This document shows, one piece after another, positions 53,396 to 63,401 of a stretch of DNA of 64,000 nt. A program made the position numbers and the translations under genes. The notes under the pieces were generated by a model. It worked only from the letters and a program-made list of their open reading frames with translations. It was not told where the DNA came from and searched no databases. Source of the DNA: Micromonospora sp. RHAY321 (lineage in GTDB: Bacteria; Actinomycetota; Actinomycetes; Mycobacteriales; Micromonosporaceae); the NCBI RefSeq assembly GCF_023896955.1, contig NZ_JAMHIW010000011.1, positions 62,001-126,000 of the forward strand. Reading direction: 5' to 3'. Numbering within the stretch: the stretch's first letter is position 1; each line of letters begins with the position of its first letter.

Positions 53396-53442
53396 GGCGG
53401 GGCCGATCCAGGCGGCAGCCGGTGGGGCGGGCTTGCCGGCGG

Positions 53443-54192
53443 TCAGCGGGGCGGACGGGCACCAGCCGGCCGGCGCAGCGCCGGCAGCAGTCCGCTCAGC
53501 TCGTCGGGATCGGCCACGGGGCACGGGAAGGCCAGCCGGACCCGACGGCGCGAGCCGGGACGGCCGAGGACGACCACCAGCCCGTAGCGGTCGATGCGGA
53601 CCACCCGGGGCGGGCCGTCGGGCGTCTGCTCGGTCAGCCCGAGCTGCCGGCGCAGATACTCGGTCACCTGGGCGGCGTCACGCTCGGCGAGGTCGGCCAG
53701 CAGCCGCGCCTCGACCGGGTGCACCGGGTCCGGCTCTGCCTCGGCGTACTCCCCGGGGCCGATGCGCCGCACGGCGCCGGCGTGCTCCCAGCGGACCTCG
53801 ACCACCTCGAAGCGGAACAGCCGGAAGCGGACGCCCAGGTCGAGCAGGTCGCCGGTCGGGTCCACCGCGGCGAAGTCGACCGCCGCGCTGCGGGCCTCGG
53901 CGCCCCGCAGCTCGGCGGCCCAGCCGGAGACCCAGGCCCGACCCAGACCCGGGGCGCCGGCCGCGGGCGGCAGGTCGAGTACGTCGAGCACCACCGCGAC
54001 GTCGGCACCACCGGGGACCGGGCGCAGCGCGGCGGCCAGGTGGCTGGCCACCGGCACGAGCAGCAGCACCCGGCCGTCCGGATCGGTCACGTGCCGGGCG
54101 TGGTGCGGGCCCGGCCGGTGGGCCAGATGGACGAGACCGGGCAGCCGGCCGGCGACGAGGGTGCGAACGATCTCGGCGGGGCTGGGCCGCAT
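53443..54192 (-). CDS. DUF2470 protein, iron-regulated
   Basis: A 249-residue protein. The C-terminal part EARLLADLAERDAAQVTEYLRRQ, VVRIDRYGLVVVL and VRLAFPCPVADPDELSGLLPAL is the DUF2470 domain, found in heme-utilisation (HugZ-like) proteins. The N-terminal part resembles a split-barrel flavin/heme-binding fold (LLLVPVASHLAAAL). ATG 54192 follows AAGGAGGTCG. A clean DtxR/IdeR box starts 19 bases upstream, so expression probably rises under iron starvation. Role in heme or iron use is inferred. Confidence 0.82.
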   Translation of the reverse strand: MRPSPAEIVRTLVAGRLPGLVHLAHRPGPHHARHVTDPDGRVLLLVPVASHLAAALRPVPGGADVAVVLDVLDLPPAAGAPGLGRAWVSGWAAELRGAEARSAAVDFAAVDPTGDLLDLGVRFRLFRFEVVEVRWEHAGAVRRIGPGEYAEAEPDPVHPVEARLLADLAERDAAQVTEYLRRQLGLTEQTPDGPPRVVRIDRYGLVVVLGRPGSRRRVRLAFPCPVADPDELSGLLPALRRPAGARPPR

Positions 54193-54210
54193 GATGCGAC
54201 CTCCTTCAGA

Positions 54211-54228
54211 GGTTAGGCTTACCTAACC
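54211..54228. promoter_or_regulatory. IdeR/DtxR iron box
   Basis: GGTTAGG-CTTA-CCTAACC, a perfect 7-4-7 inverted repeat very close to the actinobacterial iron-box consensus TTAGGTTAGGCTAACCTAA. It sits 19-36 bases upstream of the DUF2470 start, where bound Fe-IdeR would block transcription. Confidence 0.85.
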
Positions 54229-54290
54229 CGGAGCGTAGAGCACCCGGCCGGCGGCGTCCACCCGTTCCGACGCTGGTGAACACCGGTTCG

Positions 54291-56078
54291 TTACCGGGTC
54301 TGCTCCAGCCAGGAGGCGTACAGCAGCCCGTAGATCGAATCGGGGTCGCGGACCAGCTCGTCGTGCGGGCCGCGCTGCACGATCCGACCCTTGTCCACCA
54401 CGATCACCTCGTCCGCGGCCTGGGCGGTGGAGAGCCGGTGCGCGATCGCCAGGGTCGTCCGACCCCGGGTCACCGCGTCCAGGGTGCGCTGCAACCGCAC
54501 CTCGGTCGCCGGGTCGACCGCACTGGTCGCCTCGTCCAACACCAGCAGGTCCGGATCGGCCACGTACGCACGGGCCAGCGCCACCAACTGCCGCTCCCCC
54601 ACGCTCAGCGCCTCCCCGCGCTCGCCGACCGGCGTGTCCAGGCCGGCCGGCAGGCCGTCCAGCCAGTCCGCCAGACCCAGCTCGGTGAAGGCGGCGGTGA
54701 GCTGCTCGTCGGTCAGCTCCGGCCGGGCGAACCGGACGTTGTCCCCCACCGTCGCGTCGAACAGGAACCCGTCCTGCGGCACCATCACCACCCGCGAGCG
54801 CAGCGAGTCGAACCGGACCTCCGACAGCGGCACCCCGGACAGCAGCACCGCACCCGCCGACGGATCCATCAGCCGGGTCAACAGCTTCGCGAAGGTGGTC
54901 TTGCCGCTGCCGGTCTCGCCGACCACCGCCACCCGACTCTTCGCCGGGATCTCCAGGTCGATGTCCTGCAGCACCGGCGGCCCACCCGGATAGGCGAACC
55001 GCACCCCGGAGAACCGGATGTCCAACGGCCCGCCCGGCAGCTCCCGACCCTGCTCCCCCGGGTCCGCCACGTCCGGGGCGACGTCCAGCACGTCCAGCAC
55101 CCGACGCCAGCCCGCGATCGCGTTCTGCGCCTCGTTGAGCACCTCGGTGGCGATCTGCACCGGCTGGATGAAGAGCGTCACCAGGAAGAGGAACGCGGTC
55201 AGCTGGCCGATCGACAGGGTGCCGTCCACCCCCAGCGTCACCCCCAGCACCACCACACCGGCCAGCGCCACGCCCGCGGCCAGCTCACCCACCGAGCTGC
55301 CCACGATGCTGATCCGGATCGCCCGCTGCTGCGCCACGCGCTGGCTGTCGATGGCGTCGTCCAGCCGCCGGGCGGTGCGGCCCGCGATGCCGTACGCCCG
55401 GATCACCGGGGCACCCACCACACTCTCGCCGATCGCGCCGAGCAGCGTGCCGGTGCGCTGACGCACCGTCGCGTACGCCGCGCCGAGGCGGCGTTGCAGC
55501 TGCCGGATGATGAACACCGCCGGCAGGAACGCCGCCAGCACCACCAGGGTCAACTGCCAGGAGTACGCGAGCATCACGGCCGTGGTGACCACCAACTGGC
55601 CGAGGTTGACGAGCAGGATCACCCCGCCCCACTGGAGGAACTGGGTGATCTGGTCGACGTCGCTGGTCACGCGGGACACCAGCGAGCCACGACGCTCCGA
55701 CTGCTGGTGCAGCATCGACAGGTCGTGCACGTGCCGGAACGCCCGGGTCCGCACGTTCGCCAGCGCCGTCTCGCTGACCGTGAACAACCGGCGCATCATC
55801 AGGTAGCCGCAGAGCGTGGTGACCGCGAGGATCGCCGCGGTGATCACCACGACCGACCAGACCACGTCGAGGTTCAGGCCACCGACGATGCCGCGGTCGA
55901 TGCCCTGCTGCACGGCGACCGGCACGGCCACCCGGCCGACCATGTAGACCAGCGCCAGACCCAGCGTGCCGGCCAGGCCGATCCGCAGCTCCGGCGAGAG
56001 CGCCAGACCCCGACGCAGCGTCTGCCAGGTCGTCTCCGTCCGCGACTCCTGCTCATCCGTCTTCGTCACCGCGCTCAC
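54291..56078 (-). CDS. Heterodimeric ABC exporter, subunit B (intact Walker B)
   Basis: A 595-residue half-exporter with six membrane helices then an ATPase domain. Walker A VVGETGSGKTT, Walker B LLVLDEATSAVD with the catalytic Glu, and H-loop IAHRLST are canonical; the signature is LSVGERQ rather than LSGGQ. This off-consensus signature is expected at the degenerate site of a heterodimer. GTG 56078 overlaps the partner's stop as GTGA. It exports lipids, drugs or peptides; substrate unknown. Confidence 0.93.
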   Translation of the reverse strand: MSAVTKTDEQESRTETTWQTLRRGLALSPELRIGLAGTLGLALVYMVGRVAVPVAVQQGIDRGIVGGLNLDVVWSVVVITAAILAVTTLCGYLMMRRLFTVSETALANVRTRAFRHVHDLSMLHQQSERRGSLVSRVTSDVDQITQFLQWGGVILLVNLGQLVVTTAVMLAYSWQLTLVVLAAFLPAVFIIRQLQRRLGAAYATVRQRTGTLLGAIGESVVGAPVIRAYGIAGRTARRLDDAIDSQRVAQQRAIRISIVGSSVGELAAGVALAGVVVLGVTLGVDGTLSIGQLTAFLFLVTLFIQPVQIATEVLNEAQNAIAGWRRVLDVLDVAPDVADPGEQGRELPGGPLDIRFSGVRFAYPGGPPVLQDIDLEIPAKSRVAVVGETGSGKTTFAKLLTRLMDPSAGAVLLSGVPLSEVRFDSLRSRVVMVPQDGFLFDATVGDNVRFARPELTDEQLTAAFTELGLADWLDGLPAGLDTPVGERGEALSVGERQLVALARAYVADPDLLVLDEATSAVDPATEVRLQRTLDAVTRGRTTLAIAHRLSTAQAADEVIVVDKGRIVQRGPHDELVRDPDSIYGLLYASWLEQTR

Positions 56079-57958
56079 CGGTCCACCTCGATCTCCAGGC
56101 CCGACGGCAGTGGGGCGACCTCGTCCTCGTACGGCTGTTCCTGCGCGCGGTCGACCTCCGCCTGCTCGTAGGCGGTGACCAGGTCGGCGTAGCCGGGCAC
56201 GGTGGCCAGCAGCTCGCTGTGCGTACCCCGCGCCACCACCCGCCCCTGCTCCACGTAGATGACCTCGTCGGCCAACGCGATCGTGGCCCTTCGGTACGCC
56301 ACCACCAGGATCGACGCGGCCGGCACCCCCGGCTGGGACGCCGACGAGCGCAGCCCCGCCAGGATGGCCGCCTCCACCCGCGGGTCCACCGCGCTGGTCG
56401 CGTCGTCGAGGACCAGCAGGCGCGGCCGGCCGGCCAGCGCGCGCGCCAGGGTGAGCCGCTGCCGCTGCCCGCCGGAGAGCGAGGTGCCCCGCTCGCCGAC
56501 CATGGTGTCCAGCCCGTCGGGCAGCGCGGCGACGAACCCGTCCGCCTCGGCCAGCCGCAGCGCCGCCCAGACGTCCTCGTCGTCGATGCCCGGCCGGTCG
56601 AGGGAGATGTTGGCCCGGACGGTGTCGTCGAAGACGAACGGCACCTGGGCGACCAGGGCCACGGTGCCGGCCAGCGACGCGGCGGTCAGCTCGCGTACGT
56701 CCACCCCGTCCAGCTCGACGCGGCCGGCGTCCGGGTCGACCAGGCGCACCGCCAGGGAGGCGATGGTGGACTTGCCCGCGCCGGTCGGCCCGACCAGGGC
56801 CACCGTCCGCCCGGCGGGAACCGTGAAGCCGACCTCGCCGAGCACCTGCGCGCCGGGCTGGTGCGCCTCGGCGGGCGGGTAGGAGAAGTGCACGTCGGTG
56901 AAGGTGAGGGTGGCCGGCCCCGGGGTGGCCGGGTCGAGCACCCGCCGCCCGTACGGCATCTCGCCGGTGGCGTCGAGGACCCGGCGGACCCGGTCCCAGC
57001 CGGCGACGCTGCGCGGCAGCTCGGCCAGCACCCAGCCGATGGCCCGCACCGGGAAGGCCAGGACGGTGAAGAGGAAGGCCACGCTGACCAGTTCGGTGAC
57101 GGTGATCGCGCCCTGCCGCAGCCGGAACGCCCCGACCACCAGCACGGCGAGGGTCCCGAGGCTGGGCAGCGTCTCCAGCAGCGGGTCGAAGACGCCGCGC
57201 AGCCGGCCGACCGAGATCAGCGCGTCGCGCAGCTCACCGGCGCGGCCGGAGAAGCGGGCGGTCTCCTGCGCCTCGCGGCCCATCGTCTTGACCACCAGCG
57301 CGCCGTCGAAGCTCTCGTGGGCGATCTCGCTGACCTCGGCACGCAGGCGCTGCGCCCTCGCCTGGCGGGGCGCCATCCGGCGGGAGTAGACCACGTTGAG
57401 CGCGAACAGCGCGGGAAAGACGGCGAGGCCGACCAGGGCCAGCGCCCAGTCGGTGGCGAAGAGCGAGACGATCGCGCCGACCAGCATGACCAGCGTGCCG
57501 ACGGCGAACGGCAGCGGCGCGATCGGGTACCAGGCCGCCTCGACGTCGGAGTTGGCGTTGGACAGCAGCGTGCCGGTGGCGTTGCGGTGGTGCCAGGACA
57601 GCGGCAGGTCCAGGTAGCGGCGGGTGACCCGGCGGCGGTAGGCGGCCTGCAGGCGGTACTGCATGTAGCCGGCGCCGAGCCGGCGGCCGAAGATCCCCAC
57701 CACCCGCAGCACGCTGATCCCGAACAGCGCGACCGCGGCCAGCGCCAGGGTTCCGGTGGCCACCTCCCCGCGGGCGATGGCCGGCACCACCACGTCGCCG
57801 ACGACCCCGCCGACCACGTACGCGCTGACGATGACCATCGAGCCGAACAGCACGCTGCCGACCACCGCCACCGTGAAGATCCGCGGCTGCTCCCGGATCG
57901 CCTGCCGGAGGACCCCCAGCCCCCGGCCGAGCACATCCCGACTTGTCTTGCTCGCCAC
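56075..57958 (-). CDS. Heterodimeric ABC exporter, subunit A (degenerate ATP site)
   Basis: A 627-residue half-exporter, first gene of the pair. It shows six helices, Walker A LVGPTGAGKST, canonical signature LSGGQRQ, but Walker B ends LLVLDDATSAVD (Asp for catalytic Glu) and the H-loop reads VVAYRRAT (Tyr for His). One ATP site of the dimer is thus inactive and the other, with subunit B's Walker motifs and this signature, active. GTG 57958 follows GGGGGAG; TTG 57982 is a longer alternative. Confidence 0.92.
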   Translation of the reverse strand: MASKTSRDVLGRGLGVLRQAIREQPRIFTVAVVGSVLFGSMVIVSAYVVGGVVGDVVVPAIARGEVATGTLALAAVALFGISVLRVVGIFGRRLGAGYMQYRLQAAYRRRVTRRYLDLPLSWHHRNATGTLLSNANSDVEAAWYPIAPLPFAVGTLVMLVGAIVSLFATDWALALVGLAVFPALFALNVVYSRRMAPRQARAQRLRAEVSEIAHESFDGALVVKTMGREAQETARFSGRAGELRDALISVGRLRGVFDPLLETLPSLGTLAVLVVGAFRLRQGAITVTELVSVAFLFTVLAFPVRAIGWVLAELPRSVAGWDRVRRVLDATGEMPYGRRVLDPATPGPATLTFTDVHFSYPPAEAHQPGAQVLGEVGFTVPAGRTVALVGPTGAGKSTIASLAVRLVDPDAGRVELDGVDVRELTAASLAGTVALVAQVPFVFDDTVRANISLDRPGIDDEDVWAALRLAEADGFVAALPDGLDTMVGERGTSLSGGQRQRLTLARALAGRPRLLVLDDATSAVDPRVEAAILAGLRSSASQPGVPAASILVVAYRRATIALADEVIYVEQGRVVARGTHSELLATVPGYADLVTAYEQAEVDRAQEQPYEDEVAPLPSGLEIEVDR

Positions 57959-58132
57959 GCTCTCCCCCGCCGTAAGCCGCAATTATCTCCCTCATCCTTA
58001 CCGGTCCCGACCACCCCCGCCGACCCGGACCGGATATGTCGACCGTCACGTACCGGCCGACGGCGCGGACCGCTATGGCGACGTGACATCCACTGCCGCG
58101 CGCCGGGGGACGACCCGGCCTACCATCGGGCC

Positions 58133-58762
58133 ATGCCGCGGTACGCCCGAGCCGAGCGCGAGGCGCTGGCCGATCTCCTCCTGGCCTCCGGGCCGGACGC
58201 CCCGACGATCAACGAGGGCTGGGCGACCCGTGACCTCGCCGCGCACCTGGTACTGCGGGAACGTCGCCCGGACGCGGCGGGCGGGCTCCTGGTGGCGCCG
58301 CTGCGCGGGTACGCCGAGCGGGTCCGTCTCCGGCTGGCCGCGCGGCCGTACCCCGAGCTGGTGGCACAGGTGCGCCGGCCGCCGGTGTGGAGCCCGGTCA
58401 GCAATCCGGTGACCGACGAGCTGGCCAACACGATGGAGTTCTTCATCCACCACGAGGACGTGCGGCGGGCCGGCTCGGGCTGGCTGCCGCGCGAGTTGCC
58501 GCCCGGCCTGCAGGCCGCGCTCTGGAAGCGGGCCGCCCCGCTGGCCCGGCTGGCGCTGCGTCGCTTCCCGGCGGATCTCTATGTGCAGGCCCCCGGCTAC
58601 GGCAAGATCTCCGTCGGCCGTGGCGGCGAGCCGCTGCGGGTGGTCGGCGCGCCGGGCGAGCTGGTGCTGTTCCTCTCCGGCCGGCAACGGGTGGCGCGCG
58701 TCCAGTTGGACGGTCCGGCGTCGGCAGCGCAGCGGCTGCGCAACGCCAGCCTGGGCATGTAA
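58133..58762 (+). CDS. TIGR03085-family metal-binding protein
   Basis: A 209-residue DinB/MDMPI-like four-helix protein: AEREALADLLLASGPDAPTINEGWATRDLAAHLVLRERRPDAA (in pieces) is the TIGR03085 signature, with His and Glu ligands also in MEFFIHHEDVRRA. The C-terminal domain begins LPADLYVQAPG-like ADLYVQAPGYG. Related proteins are mycothiol-dependent enzymes, but the reaction for this branch is unknown. TACCAT lies six bases before ATG 58133, a leaderless layout. Confidence 0.85.
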   Translation: MPRYARAEREALADLLLASGPDAPTINEGWATRDLAAHLVLRERRPDAAGGLLVAPLRGYAERVRLRLAARPYPELVAQVRRPPVWSPVSNPVTDELANTMEFFIHHEDVRRAGSGWLPRELPPGLQAALWKRAAPLARLALRRFPADLYVQAPGYGKISVGRGGEPLRVVGAPGELVLFLSGRQRVARVQLDGPASAAQRLRNASLGM

Positions 58763-58778
58763 CTGTCTGTGCTTAATC

Positions 58779-58808
58779 GGTCACTGACCCTCTGTGGAAT
58801 GCGCCACA
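58779..58808 (+). promoter_or_regulatory. Inverted repeats upstream of the terpene synthase
   Basis: GGTCA-C-TGACC at 58779-58789 and TGTGG-N6-CCACA at 58793-58808. The second resembles a CRP-type box (TGTGA-N6-TCACA). Both lie 80-110 bases before the synthase start. Confidence 0.42.
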
Positions 58809-58889
58809 CCCAGCGATCCGGACCGATCTCTGCTCCCGTACGCTTCACCGCGCCGTTCCGCGCCGGGGCGGCACGAGTGGGGGCGGACC

Positions 58890-59837
58890 ATGCGGAGTTT
58901 CGCAATCTCGGCGCTGGAGGAGCCTCCCTTCGCGGCGGGGCGCCATGAGGCCACGGATCGGGTGGCGAGCGAGAGCGTCGAGTGGGCGCGCGTGTTCGGG
59001 CTGGTCGATACCGGACACAGGGTTCACCGGCTGGAGAGGGCGGATGCCGCCGGCCTGGCCGGCCGCGCCTGCCCGGACGGGCCGGTGGACGGGTTACGAC
59101 TGCTCACCGACCTGATCTCCTGGCTCTTCGTCATGGATGACGCCTGCGACGAGGACGGCCTCGGCGCCGATCCGGGTCGACTGGCACCGGCGATCAGCAC
59201 TCTGCTCGACGTGCTGGACCGGTGCGGCGACCCGGACGTCATCCCGCCGGCCGCGGGGCCGCTGGGTGACGCGCTGCACGACCTGTGCCGCCGCGCCCGG
59301 GCGCAGGGAAGCCCGGCGCTGCTGCTGCGCTTCGTCAGCCAGCTGCGTGAGTACCTGCTGGCGCTGCTCTGGGAGGCGACCAACCGGGAGCGCCGGCGGG
59401 TGCCCGAGGTGGCGGAGTACGTCCAACTGCGTCGGCACATCGGCGGCGTACACCCCTGCCTCACCCTGACCGACCTGGCGTCCGAGGAGCCGCCCGGGCC
59501 AGCCCGGCGTGCCGACCCGGCGATGGTCGCCCTGGATCTGCTGGCGGTCGACCTGGTCTGCTGGTGCAACGACCTCTTCTCGTACGGCAAGGAGAGCCGG
59601 GCCGACCCGGACGCGCACAACCTGGTGACGGTGATCGCCCAGGAGAGCGGCACGGACGAGTCGGACGCCCTGCAGGCGGCGGCCGACCGCTTCAACCGGG
59701 GGTTGGCGGAGTATCTGGCCGCGGAGCAGGCGCTGCTGGCCGGCGGGGACGACGGGCTGCGCCCGGCACTCGCCGCCCGGCGCAACTGGGTCCGGGCAAC
59801 CTACGACTGGTCACTGGTGGCCGCCCGGTACGCCTGA
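58890..59837 (+). CDS. Class I terpene synthase
   Basis: A 315-residue cyclase of the bacterial non-plant class I family. The Asp-rich metal motif is DDACD at residues 83-87 and the NSE motif is NDLFSYGKE at 227-235, both complete, and the C-terminus RNWVRATYDWSLVAARY matches the family's end. It should ionise a prenyl diphosphate (probably FPP or GPP) to a volatile terpene; product unknown. ATG 58890 follows GGGGGCGG. No prenyltransferase or P450 lies nearby, so it acts as an orphan. Confidence 0.9.
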   Translation: MRSFAISALEEPPFAAGRHEATDRVASESVEWARVFGLVDTGHRVHRLERADAAGLAGRACPDGPVDGLRLLTDLISWLFVMDDACDEDGLGADPGRLAPAISTLLDVLDRCGDPDVIPPAAGPLGDALHDLCRRARAQGSPALLLRFVSQLREYLLALLWEATNRERRRVPEVAEYVQLRRHIGGVHPCLTLTDLASEEPPGPARRADPAMVALDLLAVDLVCWCNDLFSYGKESRADPDAHNLVTVIAQESGTDESDALQAAADRFNRGLAEYLAAEQALLAGGDDGLRPALAARRNWVRATYDWSLVAARYA

Positions 59838-59975
59838 TCCGGTCGTACCGGTTGGTGGGACGGGTGGGCCGGACGATCACCGGGGCTAGCCGATGCCCGG
59901 TGGCAGGCAATACTCTTCGGTAACCACTATGACGTGACGATCGTCACGCCACCACCCCCGAAGGCGGCTACAGCG

Positions 59976-61802
<1,827 letters not shown>

Positions 61803-61810
61803 GCCGAGCC

Positions 61811-61848
61811 CCGGTGGCCCCGCATCCGGTCGGGTGCGGGGCCACCGG
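61811..61848. terminator. Terminator between acyl-CoA synthetase and MocR gene
   Basis: CCGGTGGCCCCGCA (61811-61824) pairs perfectly with TGCGGGGCCACCGG (61835-61848), 10-base loop, between convergent genes. Confidence 0.88.
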
Positions 61849-61884
61849 CGTCTCAGTCGGCACCGCAGGCAGGCGCGGCCAGGT

Positions 61885-63342
61885 TCAGGCGATGACGGCG
61901 GGCTCGCGCCACCGCTGCCGGCCGGTGCGGTCCAGGTCGTAACGGACCGCGGCGATCCGCCCGACGGCCTCCACCAGGTCGGTCGCGGGCAGGGTGAACG
62001 GAAGCCGCAGGAAGCGTTCCAGGGTGCCGTCGAGACCGAATCGGGGGCCGGGCGCCAGCCGGACGCCGACCTCCTCGGCGGCTCGGGCCAGCGCGCTGGA
62101 GACCGGGCCGTCCAGCTCGGCCCAGAGCGTCACGCCCCCGCGCGGCACGGTGACCCGCCAGTCCGGCAGCCGGTGCTCCAGGGCGCCGAGCAGCGCGTCG
62201 CGCTGTGCGGCGAGCTGGAGGCGGCGGTCCGCGACGATGGCCGGCGCGTCGGCCAGCAGGTGCACCGCGACCAGTTGGTCCAGCACCGGGCTAGCCATGT
62301 CCACACCGACCCGGACGGCGGCCAGCCGCTGGACCTGCGGCGCGGAGGCGCGCACCCAGCCGATCCGCAGGCCACCCCAGTACGGCTTGCTCATCCCGCC
62401 GATGCTGATCACCCGGGAGTGCCGGTCGAAGGTGGCGGTCGGCGGGGGCAGCTCGGTGCCGTCCAGGGGCAGGTCCACGAAGGACTCGTCGACGATCAGG
62501 TCGGTGCCGGCGGCGTGGGCGGCGGCCACCACCCGCTCGCGCAGCGAGGCCGGCATCAGGTGACCGGTCGGGTTCTGGAACTCCGGTATCAGGTAGGCCA
62601 GCTTGGGCCGGGTCTGCCGGAGGCTGCCCAGCAGCAGGTCGGAGTCCCAGCCGCCGGCGTCGGCGGCCAGGCCGTGGGTGGTGATCCGGGCCCGTCGGCC
62701 GGCCAGCGCGGCCAGCGCGTTGGGGTAGGTCGGTGACTCGACCAGCACGCTGCCGCCGGGGACCAGGGCGAGCCGTAGCACCAGGTCCAGTGCGTGCTGG
62801 GTGCCACTGGTGACCATGATCTGGTCGGCCGAGGTGGGCAGACCCCGGGCGGTGTACCCGTCGGCCACCGCCTCGCGCAGCTCGATGATGCCGGTCGGGT
62901 GGTAGCCGGCCCCGCCCAGGTAGCGGGGCAGGTCCTCGGCGGCGGCCCGGGCGGCGGCCAGCAGTTGCGGCGGGGCTGCCAGGGCGGCGACGCCGAGGTC
63001 GATCATCTCCCGGTCGTCGAGCGGGGTCCACAGGCCGGTGCTGGCCACCCGGTGGTTGCCGGGCAGCATGGTCCAGCTGCCGGCGCCCCGACGGCTGGCC
63101 AGGTGCCCGGTCTCGCGCAGCTGCCGGTACGCGGCGGTCACCGTGGTCCGGCTGATCCGCAGGGCCTCGGCCAGCTCCCGCTCGGCCGGCAGGCGGACGC
63201 CCAGCGGCAGTCGGCCGTCGGCGAGCAACCCGCGAACCGTGCCGGCGAGGGCGGCGTAGTCGGGGCTGCGCCGACGGCCGGGCAGGGCGTGCCACTGCCC
63301 GAGCAGACGGGCCAATTGGACGCCGCGCACCTCACCCGTCAC
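61885..63342 (-). CDS. MocR-type regulator (GntR-aminotransferase fusion)
   Basis: A 485-residue transcription factor. Residues 30-95 are a GntR winged helix (LPLGVRLPAERELAEALRIS, TVTAAYRQLRETG); residues 130-470 are a fold-type I aminotransferase domain with the PLP lysine in ISIGGMSKPYWGGLRIGW. It binds PLP or an amino-compound adduct. It is divergent from a YczE-type membrane protein, a pairing known for this branch. GTG 63342 follows GAGGAG. Repeats at 63358-63385 are its likely operator. Confidence 0.92.
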   Translation of the reverse strand: MTGEVRGVQLARLLGQWHALPGRRRSPDYAALAGTVRGLLADGRLPLGVRLPAERELAEALRISRTTVTAAYRQLRETGHLASRRGAGSWTMLPGNHRVASTGLWTPLDDREMIDLGVAALAAPPQLLAAARAAAEDLPRYLGGAGYHPTGIIELREAVADGYTARGLPTSADQIMVTSGTQHALDLVLRLALVPGGSVLVESPTYPNALAALAGRRARITTHGLAADAGGWDSDLLLGSLRQTRPKLAYLIPEFQNPTGHLMPASLRERVVAAAHAAGTDLIVDESFVDLPLDGTELPPPTATFDRHSRVISIGGMSKPYWGGLRIGWVRASAPQVQRLAAVRVGVDMASPVLDQLVAVHLLADAPAIVADRRLQLAAQRDALLGALEHRLPDWRVTVPRGGVTLWAELDGPVSSALARAAEEVGVRLAPGPRFGLDGTLERFLRLPFTLPATDLVEAVGRIAAVRYDLDRTGRQRWREPAVIA

Positions 63343-63357
63343 GACCACTCCTCGGAT

Positions 63358-63394
63358 ATTGGCTTCTTCCTCCGGGAGGATTGGCACCTAGGGT
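63358..63394 (+). promoter_or_regulatory. MocR operator and YczE promoter
   Basis: ATTGGC at 63358-63363 and 63380-63385 are direct repeats 22 bases apart, two helical turns, as for other MocR proteins. TAGGGT (63389-63394) is a -10 hexamer seven bases before the YczE start, giving a leaderless or near-leaderless mRNA. Confidence 0.6.
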
Positions 63395-63401
63395 GGCATG
63401 C

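Noticed and set aside
59934..59975. GTG 59934 as start of the acyl-CoA synthetase
   Set aside because: The CACTAT -10 element lies only three bases upstream, so the transcript would begin after this codon; ATG 59976 has an AAGGCGG site.
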